Below the pieces are notes generated by a model, which was given only the letters and a program-made list of their open reading frames with translations, had not been told where the DNA came from and ran no database searches. Positions 1-12,200 of a stretch of DNA of 64,000 nt are shown here, piece by piece (position 1 is the stretch's first letter; every line of letters begins with the position of its first letter). Where the stretch lies: positions 14,066,886 through 14,130,885 of the forward strand of contig NC_088789.1 in assembly GCF_949628265.1 (NCBI RefSeq), in the 5' to 3' direction. This DNA comes from Cloeon dipterum (Eukaryota; Arthropoda; Insecta; Ephemeroptera; Baetidae). The position numbers and the translations under genes were made by a program.

Positions 1-1936
1 AGCGAATCGATCAAGCGGCGTTGCGAGAGGCGCAGCTACTTTTCGTCGTATGTCAAATCCCGCTCCGTGCGAGCGTGAAAAATTTAGTTAGGTCGCCTCC
101 GATTTCTGCAGAGATTGCCTCCGAGGCTTACTTTTCGCCGGCGAAGAAGTTGGGAGTTAATGCAATTCCGACTGGAGGATGACGTAGATTTGTGAGGGCT
201 ACGAGGGGAAAATAGGAAATGCTGCCAGCTTTTGGAAACGACCACTACCAACAAAGGGGCCAGAGATCAATTTGGCAACGGTAGGAATGGACACCGACGG
301 AGAATACCAATTCCCACACAGAGGTGGAATCGCTGAGCATCCCTCTCCAAAAATACAACTCATGCTGAAAGTACTCAACAACGGGCGAGAGAGAAAATGG
401 AGAAAGGGCCTAAACAACACTTAAAATTGCTACTCTTCCATTTAGAAAACTTCTACTTCCAACCCACTACGGTCGGTTGGAAATTTTAAAAGTTCGTCTA
501 AACAAATCTCAAGTTGGCGAAAGCGCCGGAAATATTCTAAGAGGGTGTACACAGAGGGCAATCAGATGCAGGAGTAAAATGAACTACAATCTAGTTATGG
601 AACAATCCGAGGAAGGGAACTGTGCTTTGAGTATAGTTTCAGACCAAATCATGCTTTCTTCCACAGGAAAGAAGAAACGGTAGGTAACAATCTCTCAGCG
701 CTAAAGGGGACAAAGTTTCGAGTAAAAAGCAGACTCACGGAGCTTAGATCGTGACGAACTCATTGAAAAGAAAGAGATTAAGCAGCGAGAAAGCGCGCGG
801 ATTCACGTTGGGATCATGTGCGAGTGTGCTCACACGCACACGGAAAACCCGGAAAAAGTGGCAAAAAGCGCGGAAAGCCGAAGAACACTGCGCATATTCC
901 TCGCGAATCCTGGCAAGTGAATGTTTTGGCCGGTGCCAAGGGGGCGAGCAAGGTGGTGAATGCGCCCCGCAGCACCTGACACAGGGGCTGCGAGCCGACT
1001 GTGGAAGCTGAGCGTCATTATTTATTAAGGCCTGAGGCTACGGTGGCGCCAGCGCGGGGCCGCTTCCCGTGTCCACCGCCGCCGCGGCCGGCGGACAACT
1101 TGGCACATGCAAAAACTAGCAGATGAAAAAACGAATAACAATGCATGCAAGACTAGAGCGGAGCAATACACACAGCGATAGACGCGTCGGCCGCCGGGGT
1201 GCCTGCCAGGGGTGAATTTACAATCGGCGGCAAAGGCGGATTGCGCGAAAAGTGGGCAAAAATCAAAACACGAGCCGTGCGAGGGGAAGGGAGGGGGGTT
1301 TTAAAACAGGCACGGATTGTGTGTAGCAACTGCATTCGAGAGCGGGTGAGTGTGCGAAAAAGCGAGAGAGCAGAGAAAGAGAGATTAATCAATTCGTGTA
1401 CTAACCACAGCGCACTACACATTCGACCCTACCAGAACTCGATCTTCGCAGCGAGCCGTCCATTTTAGCGAGCGCCCGCGATTCGGCACTCGCGGCGCTA
1501 AATTGCACTTGTCGTTATCTTTTTTTGGTGTGTGGTCCGGAACACAACAACACAAATAACAACAATTAATCGAACCGAAAGGACACACGCGGCTGGCAGG
1601 TCGTGCGGGGTCACATACTTCTTGTCCTTATCGTCACTGCACCAGCCATGATGGCCTAGCGGGACGGCCGCTAGCCGTTGCCCGGCGTGCCCGCCAACAA
1701 TCTCTGCAAACGCTCGTGACGCATTCTTGCCGAACCGAGGAGCGCAGCTCTGCCGCTCTGCTTTTGTGTAATATCACATGAAAATGTGTTGCTCTGGCTG
1801 CTGGTGGCCCGGTGCGCTCGCTCTCGCTGCTGGTTCCCCTTCCCTCGCCAGCACCACTGGTGAGTGGAGAACACATCAAGAGCGGAGCCGAGCGCGCCAC
1901 GCTGTGTGTGATGCTGCTCGCTGCTGCGCCCGCTGC

Positions 1937-1938
<2 letters not shown>
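1..1938. other. gene-free stretch, left edge
   Basis: No reading frame here exceeds about 90 codons, and none resembles a known domain or carries a consistent exon-intron pattern. Base composition shifts between GC-rich patches (around 1030-1100 and 1660-1900) and ordinary DNA. I see no RNA gene. It could be intergenic or part of an intron of a gene to the left. Confidence 0.6.
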
Positions 1939-1993
<55 letters not shown>

Positions 1994-1994
1994 T
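1939..1994. repeat. (CT)n microsatellite
   Basis: CT is repeated without a break from 1939 to 1984 (23 units) and imperfectly to about 1994. On the other strand it reads (GA)n, the kind of tract bound by GAGA-type factors in insects. Whether it is regulatory or only a polymorphic repeat cannot be told from sequence. Confidence 0.95.
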
Positions 1995-2881
1995 TCTTCA
2001 TGCCCTCACCCGCTCTCTCTTTTGCTTAATAATTCCCAACCGCCCCTGTATTAAAGCAAAGGTACGCCCGCCAAATGCGGTCGCGGTCGCCAAAAAAGCT
2101 CCTTACCATTGGTCAGCGACCGACTTTTCCGGCCCAGATTACAGAAATGAGCCGTTTCCTTGATATAAAAACGGTGGAGCAATACTTTGGGATAAGATCT
2201 CATCTCCAATAGAGTGATCTGGTACTAAGGTAATACGCTTTCGATCCATCGCAAGGAAGAGGATGATATTGGAAAGTAAGGTGCAAAAGCGTTCACGAAG
2301 CTTAATAAAACTGTTCAGCCTTGAAGAAGAAGATAGCATCTTGATAATAGTAGTATAGCTTGAGGAGTTGATTAATACTATCATTCAGATGGTCATGATT
2401 TGAGTATTATTAGAGGCTATGAGTGTCATCTTTGACCGTATAACAATTGTCTTTCCTGACCATTTTCTGTATTAATCTAAAATGAATAGTTTGCAACATC
2501 TATAATTCGGCTAAGTGCGTCGAGTATTACCCCAGTAATTAATATTTTTGAACAGTATATTTCTCGTCTTGCAATTCATTTTCTTTAATGCCTGTACTGA
2601 ATACGCAAAAGAAAAGAAAATTATTTGACATGGCAATCCCAAACTTGAATTTATTAAAATGAAAACCTCAAGTAGACTTTAACTTCCATTAGAGAGTGTA
2701 AGTTTGAATTGATGATTGTTTTAGGATTAACATTAAGTCCAAAATATGACGCACAAAATTAAAGCATGACATTTTTAATGAAAATTTGATTTGGAAAATT
2801 ATTAGCTATGGAGAGTTAAAGCAAAATAACCCCATAAATACCTCCGCTTGACGAATAGGAATCATCATTTGCCGTTTTACA
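1995..2881. other. gene-free stretch before the MITE
   Basis: AT-rich from about 2140 onward. An 81-codon minus-strand frame at 2139-2384 has no recognisable motif. Nothing else is supported. Confidence 0.55.
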
Positions 2882-2889
2882 CTTCTTTT
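2882..2889. repeat. left target-site duplication of the hAT MITE
   Basis: The eight bases CTTCTTTT directly precede the CAGGG terminus of the element and recur exactly at 3229-3236 directly after its CCCTG terminus. An 8-bp duplication is the hallmark of hAT transposase insertion. Confidence 0.85.
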
Positions 2890-3228
2890 CAGGGTTCGCC
2901 AGTTTTACAATATGCTCAAAAATCCAGCTGGAAAAAACACCAATTGTGGGGTTTTCCGAATTTTTCCGTATTTAACTCGAAAAACGTCACATTTCGCTCC
3001 AAATAAGTCAACAATTTTGGAAAATTACAAAGAGTTAAAATTTTTGATCTTTTGGTAAAACCAGTGGCTTGTATACTGTTTTTGTAAAAAATTCATTTAT
3101 GGTCATCCATCGAGAGAATTTTTTATCTTCAATAAAAATGCGCTAAATTGCAGAAAAACCCGCCAAAAAACAGTTTTTTTGCAATGCATTGGTTTTTTTC
3201 GGAAAAATGCGGGGTTTTGCAAACCCTG
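2890..3228. mobile_element. non-autonomous hAT-like element (MITE), 339 bp
   Basis: The element begins CAGGGTTCGCCAG and ends, read on the other strand, CAGGGTTTGCAAA; the first seven bases match exactly and further matches follow. A second inverted pair lies just inside: ATTTTTCCG in the left part and CGGAAAAAT near 3201, each beside a GGGGTTTT block. Perfect 8-bp duplications flank it. It has no transposase frame, so it would be mobilised in trans by a hAT element elsewhere. CAGGG termini plus 8-bp duplications are standard for the hAT superfamily; the particular family cannot be named. Confidence 0.85.
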
Positions 3229-3236
3229 CTTCTTTT
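3229..3236. repeat. right target-site duplication of the hAT MITE
   Basis: CTTCTTTT, identical to 2882-2889, directly abuts the CCCTG end of the element. Confidence 0.85.
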
Positions 3237-6200
3237 AATAATCTACCCCCGAAGCAAAAGGCAGAGCGTCAATTTCAGCTGCGCAGCATACGCCATCTTG
3301 CAAGAGGTTTCGGAAATTGGCACGGATTTTTGGCCTGGACCACCGTAACTTGATGAAAATCTAGCCAGCGCTGCCTTTGACCACAGGCATACCCGTCTGT
3401 TAGCCGCGTACGTAATATGGAAAATCGTTGCGGAATTCAGGTCAAATTTAAATCAAACTTGCAGCACACGTTCTCTGTCGCTCTTTTTGTTCTCTACCGC
3501 AGCATTTAAAACGACGACGGGCCTACCCCGAATTTATCTCCAGCAATTATCTCGTGTCGAAAAATCGATAGGAAGATGTGACCTTATTATCGGCGCAATT
3601 TACGGCCGCCAGCTATTGTAAAAACTTTTTACGTCGTGTCTTTCTTCCAATAATACCAGGCACAAAAAGTTCAAATACTCTTATCAATATATCAACAGAT
3701 ATTATTGAATCTCGGCTTGTGGGGTAAGAGACAGCCATCTTGATAATCCATAAAGGACAGATGGTGCAGCAGGAGCACTTTCTTTCTAGACTATCTCTCT
3801 CTCCTTCACCATCAAGATAGTGGCACCAGCTTTTCTCCATTCAGGCAGGGACCCTTTCAGTAGGCGCGCACTCTGTTTCGTTGGCTTTTCAAAAGATGGC
3901 TCAATCAATACGGAATTAATTGATATTTCTTGCTCGGCGAGAAGAAGAAGTATACAAAGCGCAGTGACGCAAATGCCAAAAAAAGGGAGGCGAAATTTCC
4001 CCTTTCCGCAAAAAGCTCGCAGGCGGCAGAATTGATTGGCCAGCGGCGCTTTTTTGTGTCTAACCCTTCAGGTCTGTGGATAAAAAGCCCCGCGCCGCAC
4101 TCTCCATCCTGCTCTATTATGAGTCTTCGTCCGCAACTTCTTCCTCCGAGAGTGGTAGAGGCAACCGACCCGCGGAGTGAGTGCGTCTATATACATATAC
4201 AAACCACACTCGCTCACCCTGCTCTTGTAAGAGTCGCTACCGCGCGCTCTGCAGCTCCTTCGTCTTTTCTTCTTCATGAAATATTGCTTGATAAATTGAA
4301 TTTTTCGCTCCGCCTCTTCATATTGTGTGTTTTGTGTTGCTCAGTGTGTAGCGTAGTAGCAGCCAGGGCGAAATTGGCGGACAAAGAGGATCGATTCGCC
4401 GCCAAAAAACACACACGTTAAATGTGCTACTCGCCGAGAGACCATTCAACTCCGGGACCTCATTAACCGAGGGTATCATTCTCCCTTCCGCCGCTGCCAA
4501 ATTTGCAGCCGGAAAATTCTGGTTCCAGGTGTCCTACATCACGAGACAGAGTTTAAATTGAGCGACGGTGCGAGGAGAACGTGAAGAGATTTTTTAGACG
4601 ATTACAAACTTTTCCCTAGAAAATTTGCAGGAATTCTTAATAGTTGCTCGTCGAGCTAGTGAAGCCGTGAGCTCCGGAAAAGGTTAAAAACGCCAAAATG
4701 ATCGATAAAGGTCATGCGATAACTTTCGTGTGCCACTGATTCACAGATAAAATAGATCTGAAATGTAAATTTTTCTTTGTTTTGTGTAAGCGCTGGATGC
4801 CGTGCAATTACAATTTCAAATTGGGCCGTGCCCCTGGCCGATGGAATGCGAAAAAGTCGTATCAAGCTGCGCTTCAAACTGGTGCCAAATTTTGACAGGA
4901 AGAAAAATCGATTTAATGATACGTTGTTGGAAAAATATATTCATGGTAACGTGTTCCACACAATACTGGTCGCATCTGCCTGTGCCTGTGGGTGCACGGA
5001 GATTGAAAATAGATAAGTTGTTAGGTGTTTAAGCCATCATTTTGCCCATTTTTCACGTCACCAGCAGCTGCTTTATCGGGAAAGCATCAAAACAGCTGAC
5101 GGCGGGGTTTCTCAGACGAGGAAGACGTGAATTTACGATGAGCTGCCAAGATAGTGCCAATTATTTACTGTTTGCCTGGCTTATCTGGCCCGCCCACGCC
5201 CGAGGGCCAACGCACCCCCACAGGCAAGATGCTAATTTGCAGTCATTAATATACCTAACTACCGCACCGAACCAGTGAGCGAGTGCCAGGCTTAATTTGT
5301 TTTCCCAAGTCGGGATTGAAAAGCAGTCGGGGCGCTGCTAATGTGCCCGACGGACGGACAAGCATTAATTAATGTCTGCCGAGCGGGTGGCTGGCAGCCC
5401 ACTCACCTTCGGCTCGATTTACGAGAGAGCTGCACAAAAGAAGAGAGCTAATGAAGAATTCACACACGGCTGCCGCTCTGACATGACCGAGTGAAAGGGT
5501 TTATTTTAAAATCGGTTAGGAGTTCTTCTGTCGGCCGCAGCAGCGAATTTGAGCCATCCAGACGATGAATGGATTACCACACGCGCAAAAATTTGCATGT
5601 TTGTATGTGTTTGTGACAGAGCGCGCGTCAAGTAATGGCCGCCGCGCTCTCGCATTCTGGCGAAAACATGCAAAAAGTGGGCCAAAAACCAACGCACGCA
5701 ACATTTATTGCGGCTCGGCATTATTACCACTCTGCAAGCTCGACAGGATTTTCTCGCCAAAAACAATTGCAATTCTTTCTCACGCAATAAATATGTTTTG
5801 GTACCGCGGTCCAGGAGGATAGAGCGTTTCTAATACACACGTTCCCGGCAGAGAAAGCTCGCCTTGGTTTGCTATTTTAAGAGGCCTGGTGGGATTTCAG
5901 TTGATTGTTTAGAGCGTGAAAGAACTTTAGAAATCCAAAACAAAACACAATCCAGAAACCTTCTGAATGTAGAGAAACGCGTATTAAATGAAAAAAGTTG
6001 TTCTTTTTAATTTGTGTATAAAACTTTGACTGTGAATGTTCTGTTAACAGCTAAAACAGTCTCTTGGAGGCGAAAGCTGTCTTTATCCTCTAGCCAGAGC
6101 GTTGCACGTTAGCGAGTGAAAATTTAATGCAAAGGGATTTGCCGAAAACAAGCCAGCGTAGGCCAAATATTTGAATACCCATGAGAATGTTTCGTTAAAT

Positions 6201-9200
6201 GACAATACAAGCGGAGCTTTTATGCGAATCCCTTCCCTTTGAATTCATTCCACCCAAATATAAGCGACGTAAATTTTTGGCCTGAGAGGAATTCAGCGAT
6301 ACTTGCAAGGCCGTGTTTAATTTTTGATTCGGCAATTAATCGTCGATTGTGTTAGGACCGCTGAAAATTTCAATGTGCGTAATTCGCTGCTTAACTTATT
6401 TATTTTCCTTGGGGGCTTTGAAAGGTCTCGGGCTAACGGCCACGTCCATATTATAAAACTGCTGCTCTTCGGTAACCAAACTTTTATTGTTACGACGCAA
6501 TTTTACGAGTCTTGTTGGCCCATGCCAACGGATATAAAACTCAACCGCCCTCAACTGATGCAAAATTATATCATTTTTTTGCTTGCGGAGCACACTCTTT
6601 TGCTCAAAAACAATCAAACGCACCCGTTCTTTCGCCGAGATAAGCGTCTCCGGCAGGCGTGCCGCAAGAACGGCGATTAATAGCCCGTCGCGAAAATTGT
6701 TCTATCAATCATACACGCGACTAGTTTCACGCCAAAAACGTGAGCCATGTTCATCGATTTTGTAATCAGAATATGCAGACGAGTTTTTCATCGCCGGGTG
6801 TGTGAGCCATTACGAACAATAACCTCCCACGTAATTTAAATATCCGTCGACAGTGACAGTCTCCGCAAGTGCCATTGTAACGCTGTTTGCAACAACTCTT
6901 TTCACGACAGCAATCACGGTTGACACGAGCAAAATTCAATCCCTCTGAACGCTTCATAGATCATTGAAAGAGTAGGTCAACAATGAATAGAGAGTAATTA
7001 AATCACTGTCATTTAGGCAGAGCTTTCGTGCCACCAGTTATTTTTGAAATATGACTGCAGCAAGAAAAATAACACAATTGCCTAATTTTCTAAAAATATA
7101 TTTGTCAAAATCGAATTAAATTTAAACAATCGCGGTTTGCTTAGAATTTCACTAAAAATAGATTTCAAAATAATCTTAAAAATAAATATTACCTTTCTTC
7201 CCAAGTGCTGTCTTTAACTTCTCTCCGTCATTTTTATGATTTTTCCTTTTTTCAGCATTGGAACCAATCAGACATTCTACTCTTTACTGTATTATATTTT
7301 TACTTTTGGTGTCGGCGAACGCTCTTGCTGTGTCGCAGCTCGCACCAAACACTTACCACGTGCAATTGCGCGCACGAAAACTTACGCGCTGGTTAAATTT
7401 AGCGGAAAGCGCTGCTGTTTTCCATATCCTGCGATGCTAATCAGCAACAGTTTCGTTCGAGTGAATCAATAAACGGAGCAACATCCGTGCACGAGATTAA
7501 AACGCGCACGTCACCCGGTGTGAATATTAATACTCGCATTATGCTGCTATCTGAACGGACGGAACGAGGCCACACTGAAAATGGCAAAGCCTCGAGCTGC
7601 TGCATTTGCTTGTCGGGAAGGTGGAGATGCGTAACTGGGTGCGATGCAACGAACCACGATCGCCCACTGGCTCACCGAGCGCCGCGGGATTAAATTTAAT
7701 TCTTCTGACAACATCTCGGCCTCTCGGAAATTGCAAAGCCTTGTCGGTCGATGGGGAGCAGCGCTCAGAAGAGTTCCAGACAGGTGCAGCCTATGGCCGG
7801 TCCCCCGGCTGACACAGTTAGGATTTGGGGATTTCAATGATACACGTAGTTTAATGACCCAACGGAAATACCAGAAAATACTGCAAGTATTGCAGATGAG
7901 AAAATACGTCGCATACAGCTAGGTATTGCACCACCTGATGTAGCTATATGCCATTTCGCAGTGCTGCTGGATGAAAATTTCACAGAGATGTTAGCAATAG
8001 TCAGAGCACTTAAGCTCGGAAACTGCGTCAAAATTGCAAAATAATGTTCTCTAGAGCAAAATGAGTGCAAAAGAGCCCGGCTAGCTAGTCATGTACCAAG
8101 CGTGGCCTCCAGATGTGGAAACAGCTCCGCAAACAGCAGTTTGACGGGTATGCAACCGAGTGGACGGGTCTGCTGCACACATTGCCTACTTTTCCAACAG
8201 CTTTTAAAGCAATATGCTGCATGGACACGTCTGTAGACTGCTACAACAGCTGATGTGGTTTTATCGAGTTTCAAATGTTCTCGTGGTTTCAGAATTAAAT
8301 TTTCTCTGGCTAACGAAACGTGCATGTCTGGTGCACGAGAACAAGAGCTTGGCACTTTTGCAGCTTTGTGGTGAATTCCGTCTGCAGTGAGGCATCGCTT
8401 GCACAAGATTTCCCTCCAAACCTCAGCTTCGTGCAAAATTCACGCATTCCACTGGACCGTCCCAGTTTCCAGATAATTGCAGTCGAACGCGTGGAGGCTA
8501 AATTATTCAGCGGCAGGGCAGTAAAACAGGCAGAGATAAAATCTGATGTAATATTCAGGCGTGAAAAACTGCAACCCATTCGCCGGGCCCGACGAAACGT
8601 GGCCATTATGCACGCCTCCCAATTTTCTCGCCCTCGCTCGCCCCATAGGGCGGAACGCAGCGGCCATATTTATTAATTTAATAACCAAACAGCCATCCAG
8701 GCGCGGATTATTTATGCTCGCTCAGCCACCCAGGCGAGTCTATACTGCTCTCTTCGCAGGCGGAATTTCAAAATTCATTTACGCGAATTTGCAATCGCAG
8801 CACACGCTGGCCGGGCGGAATGAATTCGGCCAAGGCCATCTTGAAAGTAGGCCTGTGAAGGAGAATGCCATTTTTTCTGTCTGTGGTAAAAACAGAGACG
8901 TGAGAGAAAAAATTATGTTTAACGAATGTTATGAGACGTGTTTTGAAAATTTCTCAGAAGCTTGAACTTTAATTGAGACAGTAAAACAAATTAACTTGGT
9001 TGAGTAACCAATGAATTAACTTCAACTTACAGTACCGTGAGTAAACTGAAGACGAGAGTTTTTCATTCAATCCACCACCCATTCGAGATTCGATTCGTCT
9101 TTCCGTGGCCAGCCTTTTAGGTAGTCTTGAACGTGCCAATAGCGCCCTCGTGTCATGATCCTACGCAGCAGGCAACTTGGGAAATGGGTCGCGTTGGAAT

Positions 9201-12200
9201 AAATTAGCCGTCGGCCGCACAAATATTGCACACGTGCCACATACCCTCGGTCGGCCGAGCTGGTGGAGAGAAAAAAAACACAAAAGCGATTGCACTTACA
9301 CACGAGCGGGCGGCGCAGCTGGAGAACGGGGCGCGCGAAGTGCATTGCAATTATTCGTTGTGGAACCGAGGGTGGGTCTGCATATGTGAACAGCAGGGAA
9401 ATCGGGTCATCGACGAACCGACCTGTGCGCGCTCAATCTGCCGATCGGCCTTTGTTTACGTTTATGCTGTGACAAGTTGCAATATTTGTCGCCGGTGAGC
9501 GCGAGGCAAAGTGATATTGCACTCGAACAGCTTGCATGTTGTGCCTAGCTCTTGGCAAAGCGGCTCGAACGACGCTGAGGACTTTATCTCGCCCCGCGGA
9601 CTAATTAATTGTCGACGCTGATCCGGCTTTAATTTTAATTCCGCCGCGTGCTGCTGCTGGTGTCGTTGTTAGAGCTTGAAAAGTGGAACAAATTGAGGAT
9701 AAGAAGGGAGGGTTAGGAAACTGCAGATTGTATAAATTAAATTAGCTATGAGCCGTAAAATTAACTGTTAACTGCTCTAAACTTTGCGAAATTGTAGCCT
9801 AGGTGTGGTTATTAGTTAATCAATCACAGCGGTTAGAGTTAAAGCATTTTGCAACCACTTTTGGAGTAAGTATAAATCTTCAGAGCTTGATTTGAGATGT
9901 TGAAAAGAGTACCGTCAAAACTGTTCAGCGTTGTTTCTTTTCAATGAAGCAGTAAAAATTCAGATAAACATAAATCATTCCAGACCATTTATCAGTTTTA
10001 ACGATTTGGCCTTTATTTGAGCCTCCGTGAATAATTCATTGTCACCCGTCTTTCAGTCAACGCCCATTTCCGTCGCCTAAATCACCGTTTCTGTTCGTTG
10101 TGCAAACAAAAATTTTAACGGGCCCGGTCTAATTTCGACTTGGCACGCCCAAATAATGTATTTCTTTCAACAGAAACACAACTTACTACAAATTGCAGCG
10201 CATATTTCTGTTCTCGCTCGCACCAAGAAAGGTAGCTAGAAGCAGAAAAGTATGGCTCGCGTGATTCCTTCGAGTGTCGTGCAGAGAAAAAGAATGCGCG
10301 GCGCACATTTTCTGAAAACAATACCTGTGATCCAGATTCAAACTCGCACGTGCAAGGCGCTTTTCTAGATTATTGCTCAACGAGATAATTCAAAACCTCA
10401 AGCTGAGTGCAGCGTGTGAACTTTATGCACGAGATAGAGAGTGCGGGAGAACATGAATGAAAGCACTGGAAAAGCGAAACGGAGCTTTGCATGAACTATA
10501 TAGTTACAGCCGCCAGCCTTAATTTGCTTCCTCGCACAAGCGAGAAAGGAAGCGGGGCTAATTCTCGGCCAGATAAGAGGGGCGTGTGTAATTGAATGTG
10601 ACGCCAAACAATGACTTTGCTTTTACCTCCTTCAGGCAGGGTGAGTCGCATTTTCTCATGCAAAAAAGTTAATTTGATTTTCGAGCTGCGGCTATATAAC
10701 TCAGTTTTAACACCATTGTTGCTCCTTGCAAGGCGTTTAAAGAATAAACTGTATTTTATTATCAATAAAAACCGCAACTGTTGCCATAATTTAAAACATG
10801 ATCTTGTTTGCTTTTATTACAGAATCAACAATTTTAAAGATCAGGAATTTTCTTTGAACCTGCTTTGCCGTTTGACTACCGAGGCAAAGATAAAATAATC
10901 TTGATATAAAATGTACACCATTGGCGTGAATCCAATCACGACGTTGTAAATGTTTTATCTTGTATGCACCCATAAATTCTGCTCCAAGGGACTTATAACC
11001 CTAACTGATTGTGAGTTGTATCGCTGGCAGCAGTCGGTGGCTTAAAGGATTTTTCTCAGCTCGAAAGAGTTAGTCGAGAAAGTGAAAAAGAAAAATGCGC
11101 GGTGCCCTAACCTGCGAAAGCACCTCTTGCCACATTATCTGATTCGCCGTTAATAAAGCGGACAAGGTGAGAGCGTGTAGTTTTTGTTAAAAAGGATTCA
11201 GCGTCGTTTAAAATAGACACACAATGCGCGCACTCTCGCTCCAAACAAAGCGTTTGTCAGGATTATTCGGCCGAGCATTGTTCTCCACTAAACAAGCAAA
11301 TGCGGTCCTGTTAAAATTATATACGACACAGCGGCCAGTCCTTGTTTAGTGACGTCGGGAATTTATTTATGAAATAGGTGCAGCACACCGTGGGTTTAAT
11401 TCGTCTCATTTTCTCCTCTTTTATTTACATTTTGTTCTGAGGCGGTGTTTTCTTTTTGGAAGCATTCCAAATGAGGGTGTAACCGCCCGCCGCTCGTAAA
11501 AGCTGCACCGAAAGAATGATACACGTTTATATTTATTCCGCAGGGGAAATTTATTAAAACAAAGCTTTGAGCATGAGGCCATAAAAATAATTTACATGCC
11601 TTGTAATAACATCGGATTTCGGTTTATTGGCGTTTTCCAGTAGTCACATTTAGCTCAGAATAAATAAGCGTCGGGATATAGAAAATTCGTTTACGATTTA
11701 ATTAGAATTTCAAAAGCGAGTCAAACAAAGAGACAGGGCGCTGACGGCAGCTGGAAATTTGCATTCGTGCTGATTTCCCTGTAGAAATAGCTAGCAGTTT
11801 GGCTAGTGTCTGTCGCCGGCACGACTCTGTCGCTAGTTTTGATAATTGGAGAGCGCCAGCCGCTTCACTTGCTTAATATTCCTGCGCGTTTTTCGCGCGA
11901 GCGGGCACTCCGCAATTACCAGCAGCCCACGCGACAATTTCAAGATGGGAAATGTGTGAGCTGAAGCAGACTATTACACCATTTATTTTCTCAAATAACA
12001 GAACAAAAAGGACAGCTAAATGGAGCTTTCATAAGCTGCGGCTCTTATTGAGAGTACTGCTTTAGATTGAGTTTGAGTATCTGCGATGGACTCGTTGGAA
12101 ATGAGCTCCCTAGACAAAATGTGGATAGAAAGGTAGATTTTTTTGCTAAGAGCTTATTAATTTAATCAGTAAAGGGAGGTTAAAATTGTGAATGATGCAT

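Noticed and set aside
1500-1525. ATTGCACTTGTC, resembling the miR-92 seed region
   Set aside because: No complementary arm is found within about 80 bases on either side to form a precursor hairpin.
3930-4421. 163-codon plus-strand frame, longest in the gene desert
   Set aside because: No known domain, compositionally mixed, and overlapped by frames on the other strand without splice support.
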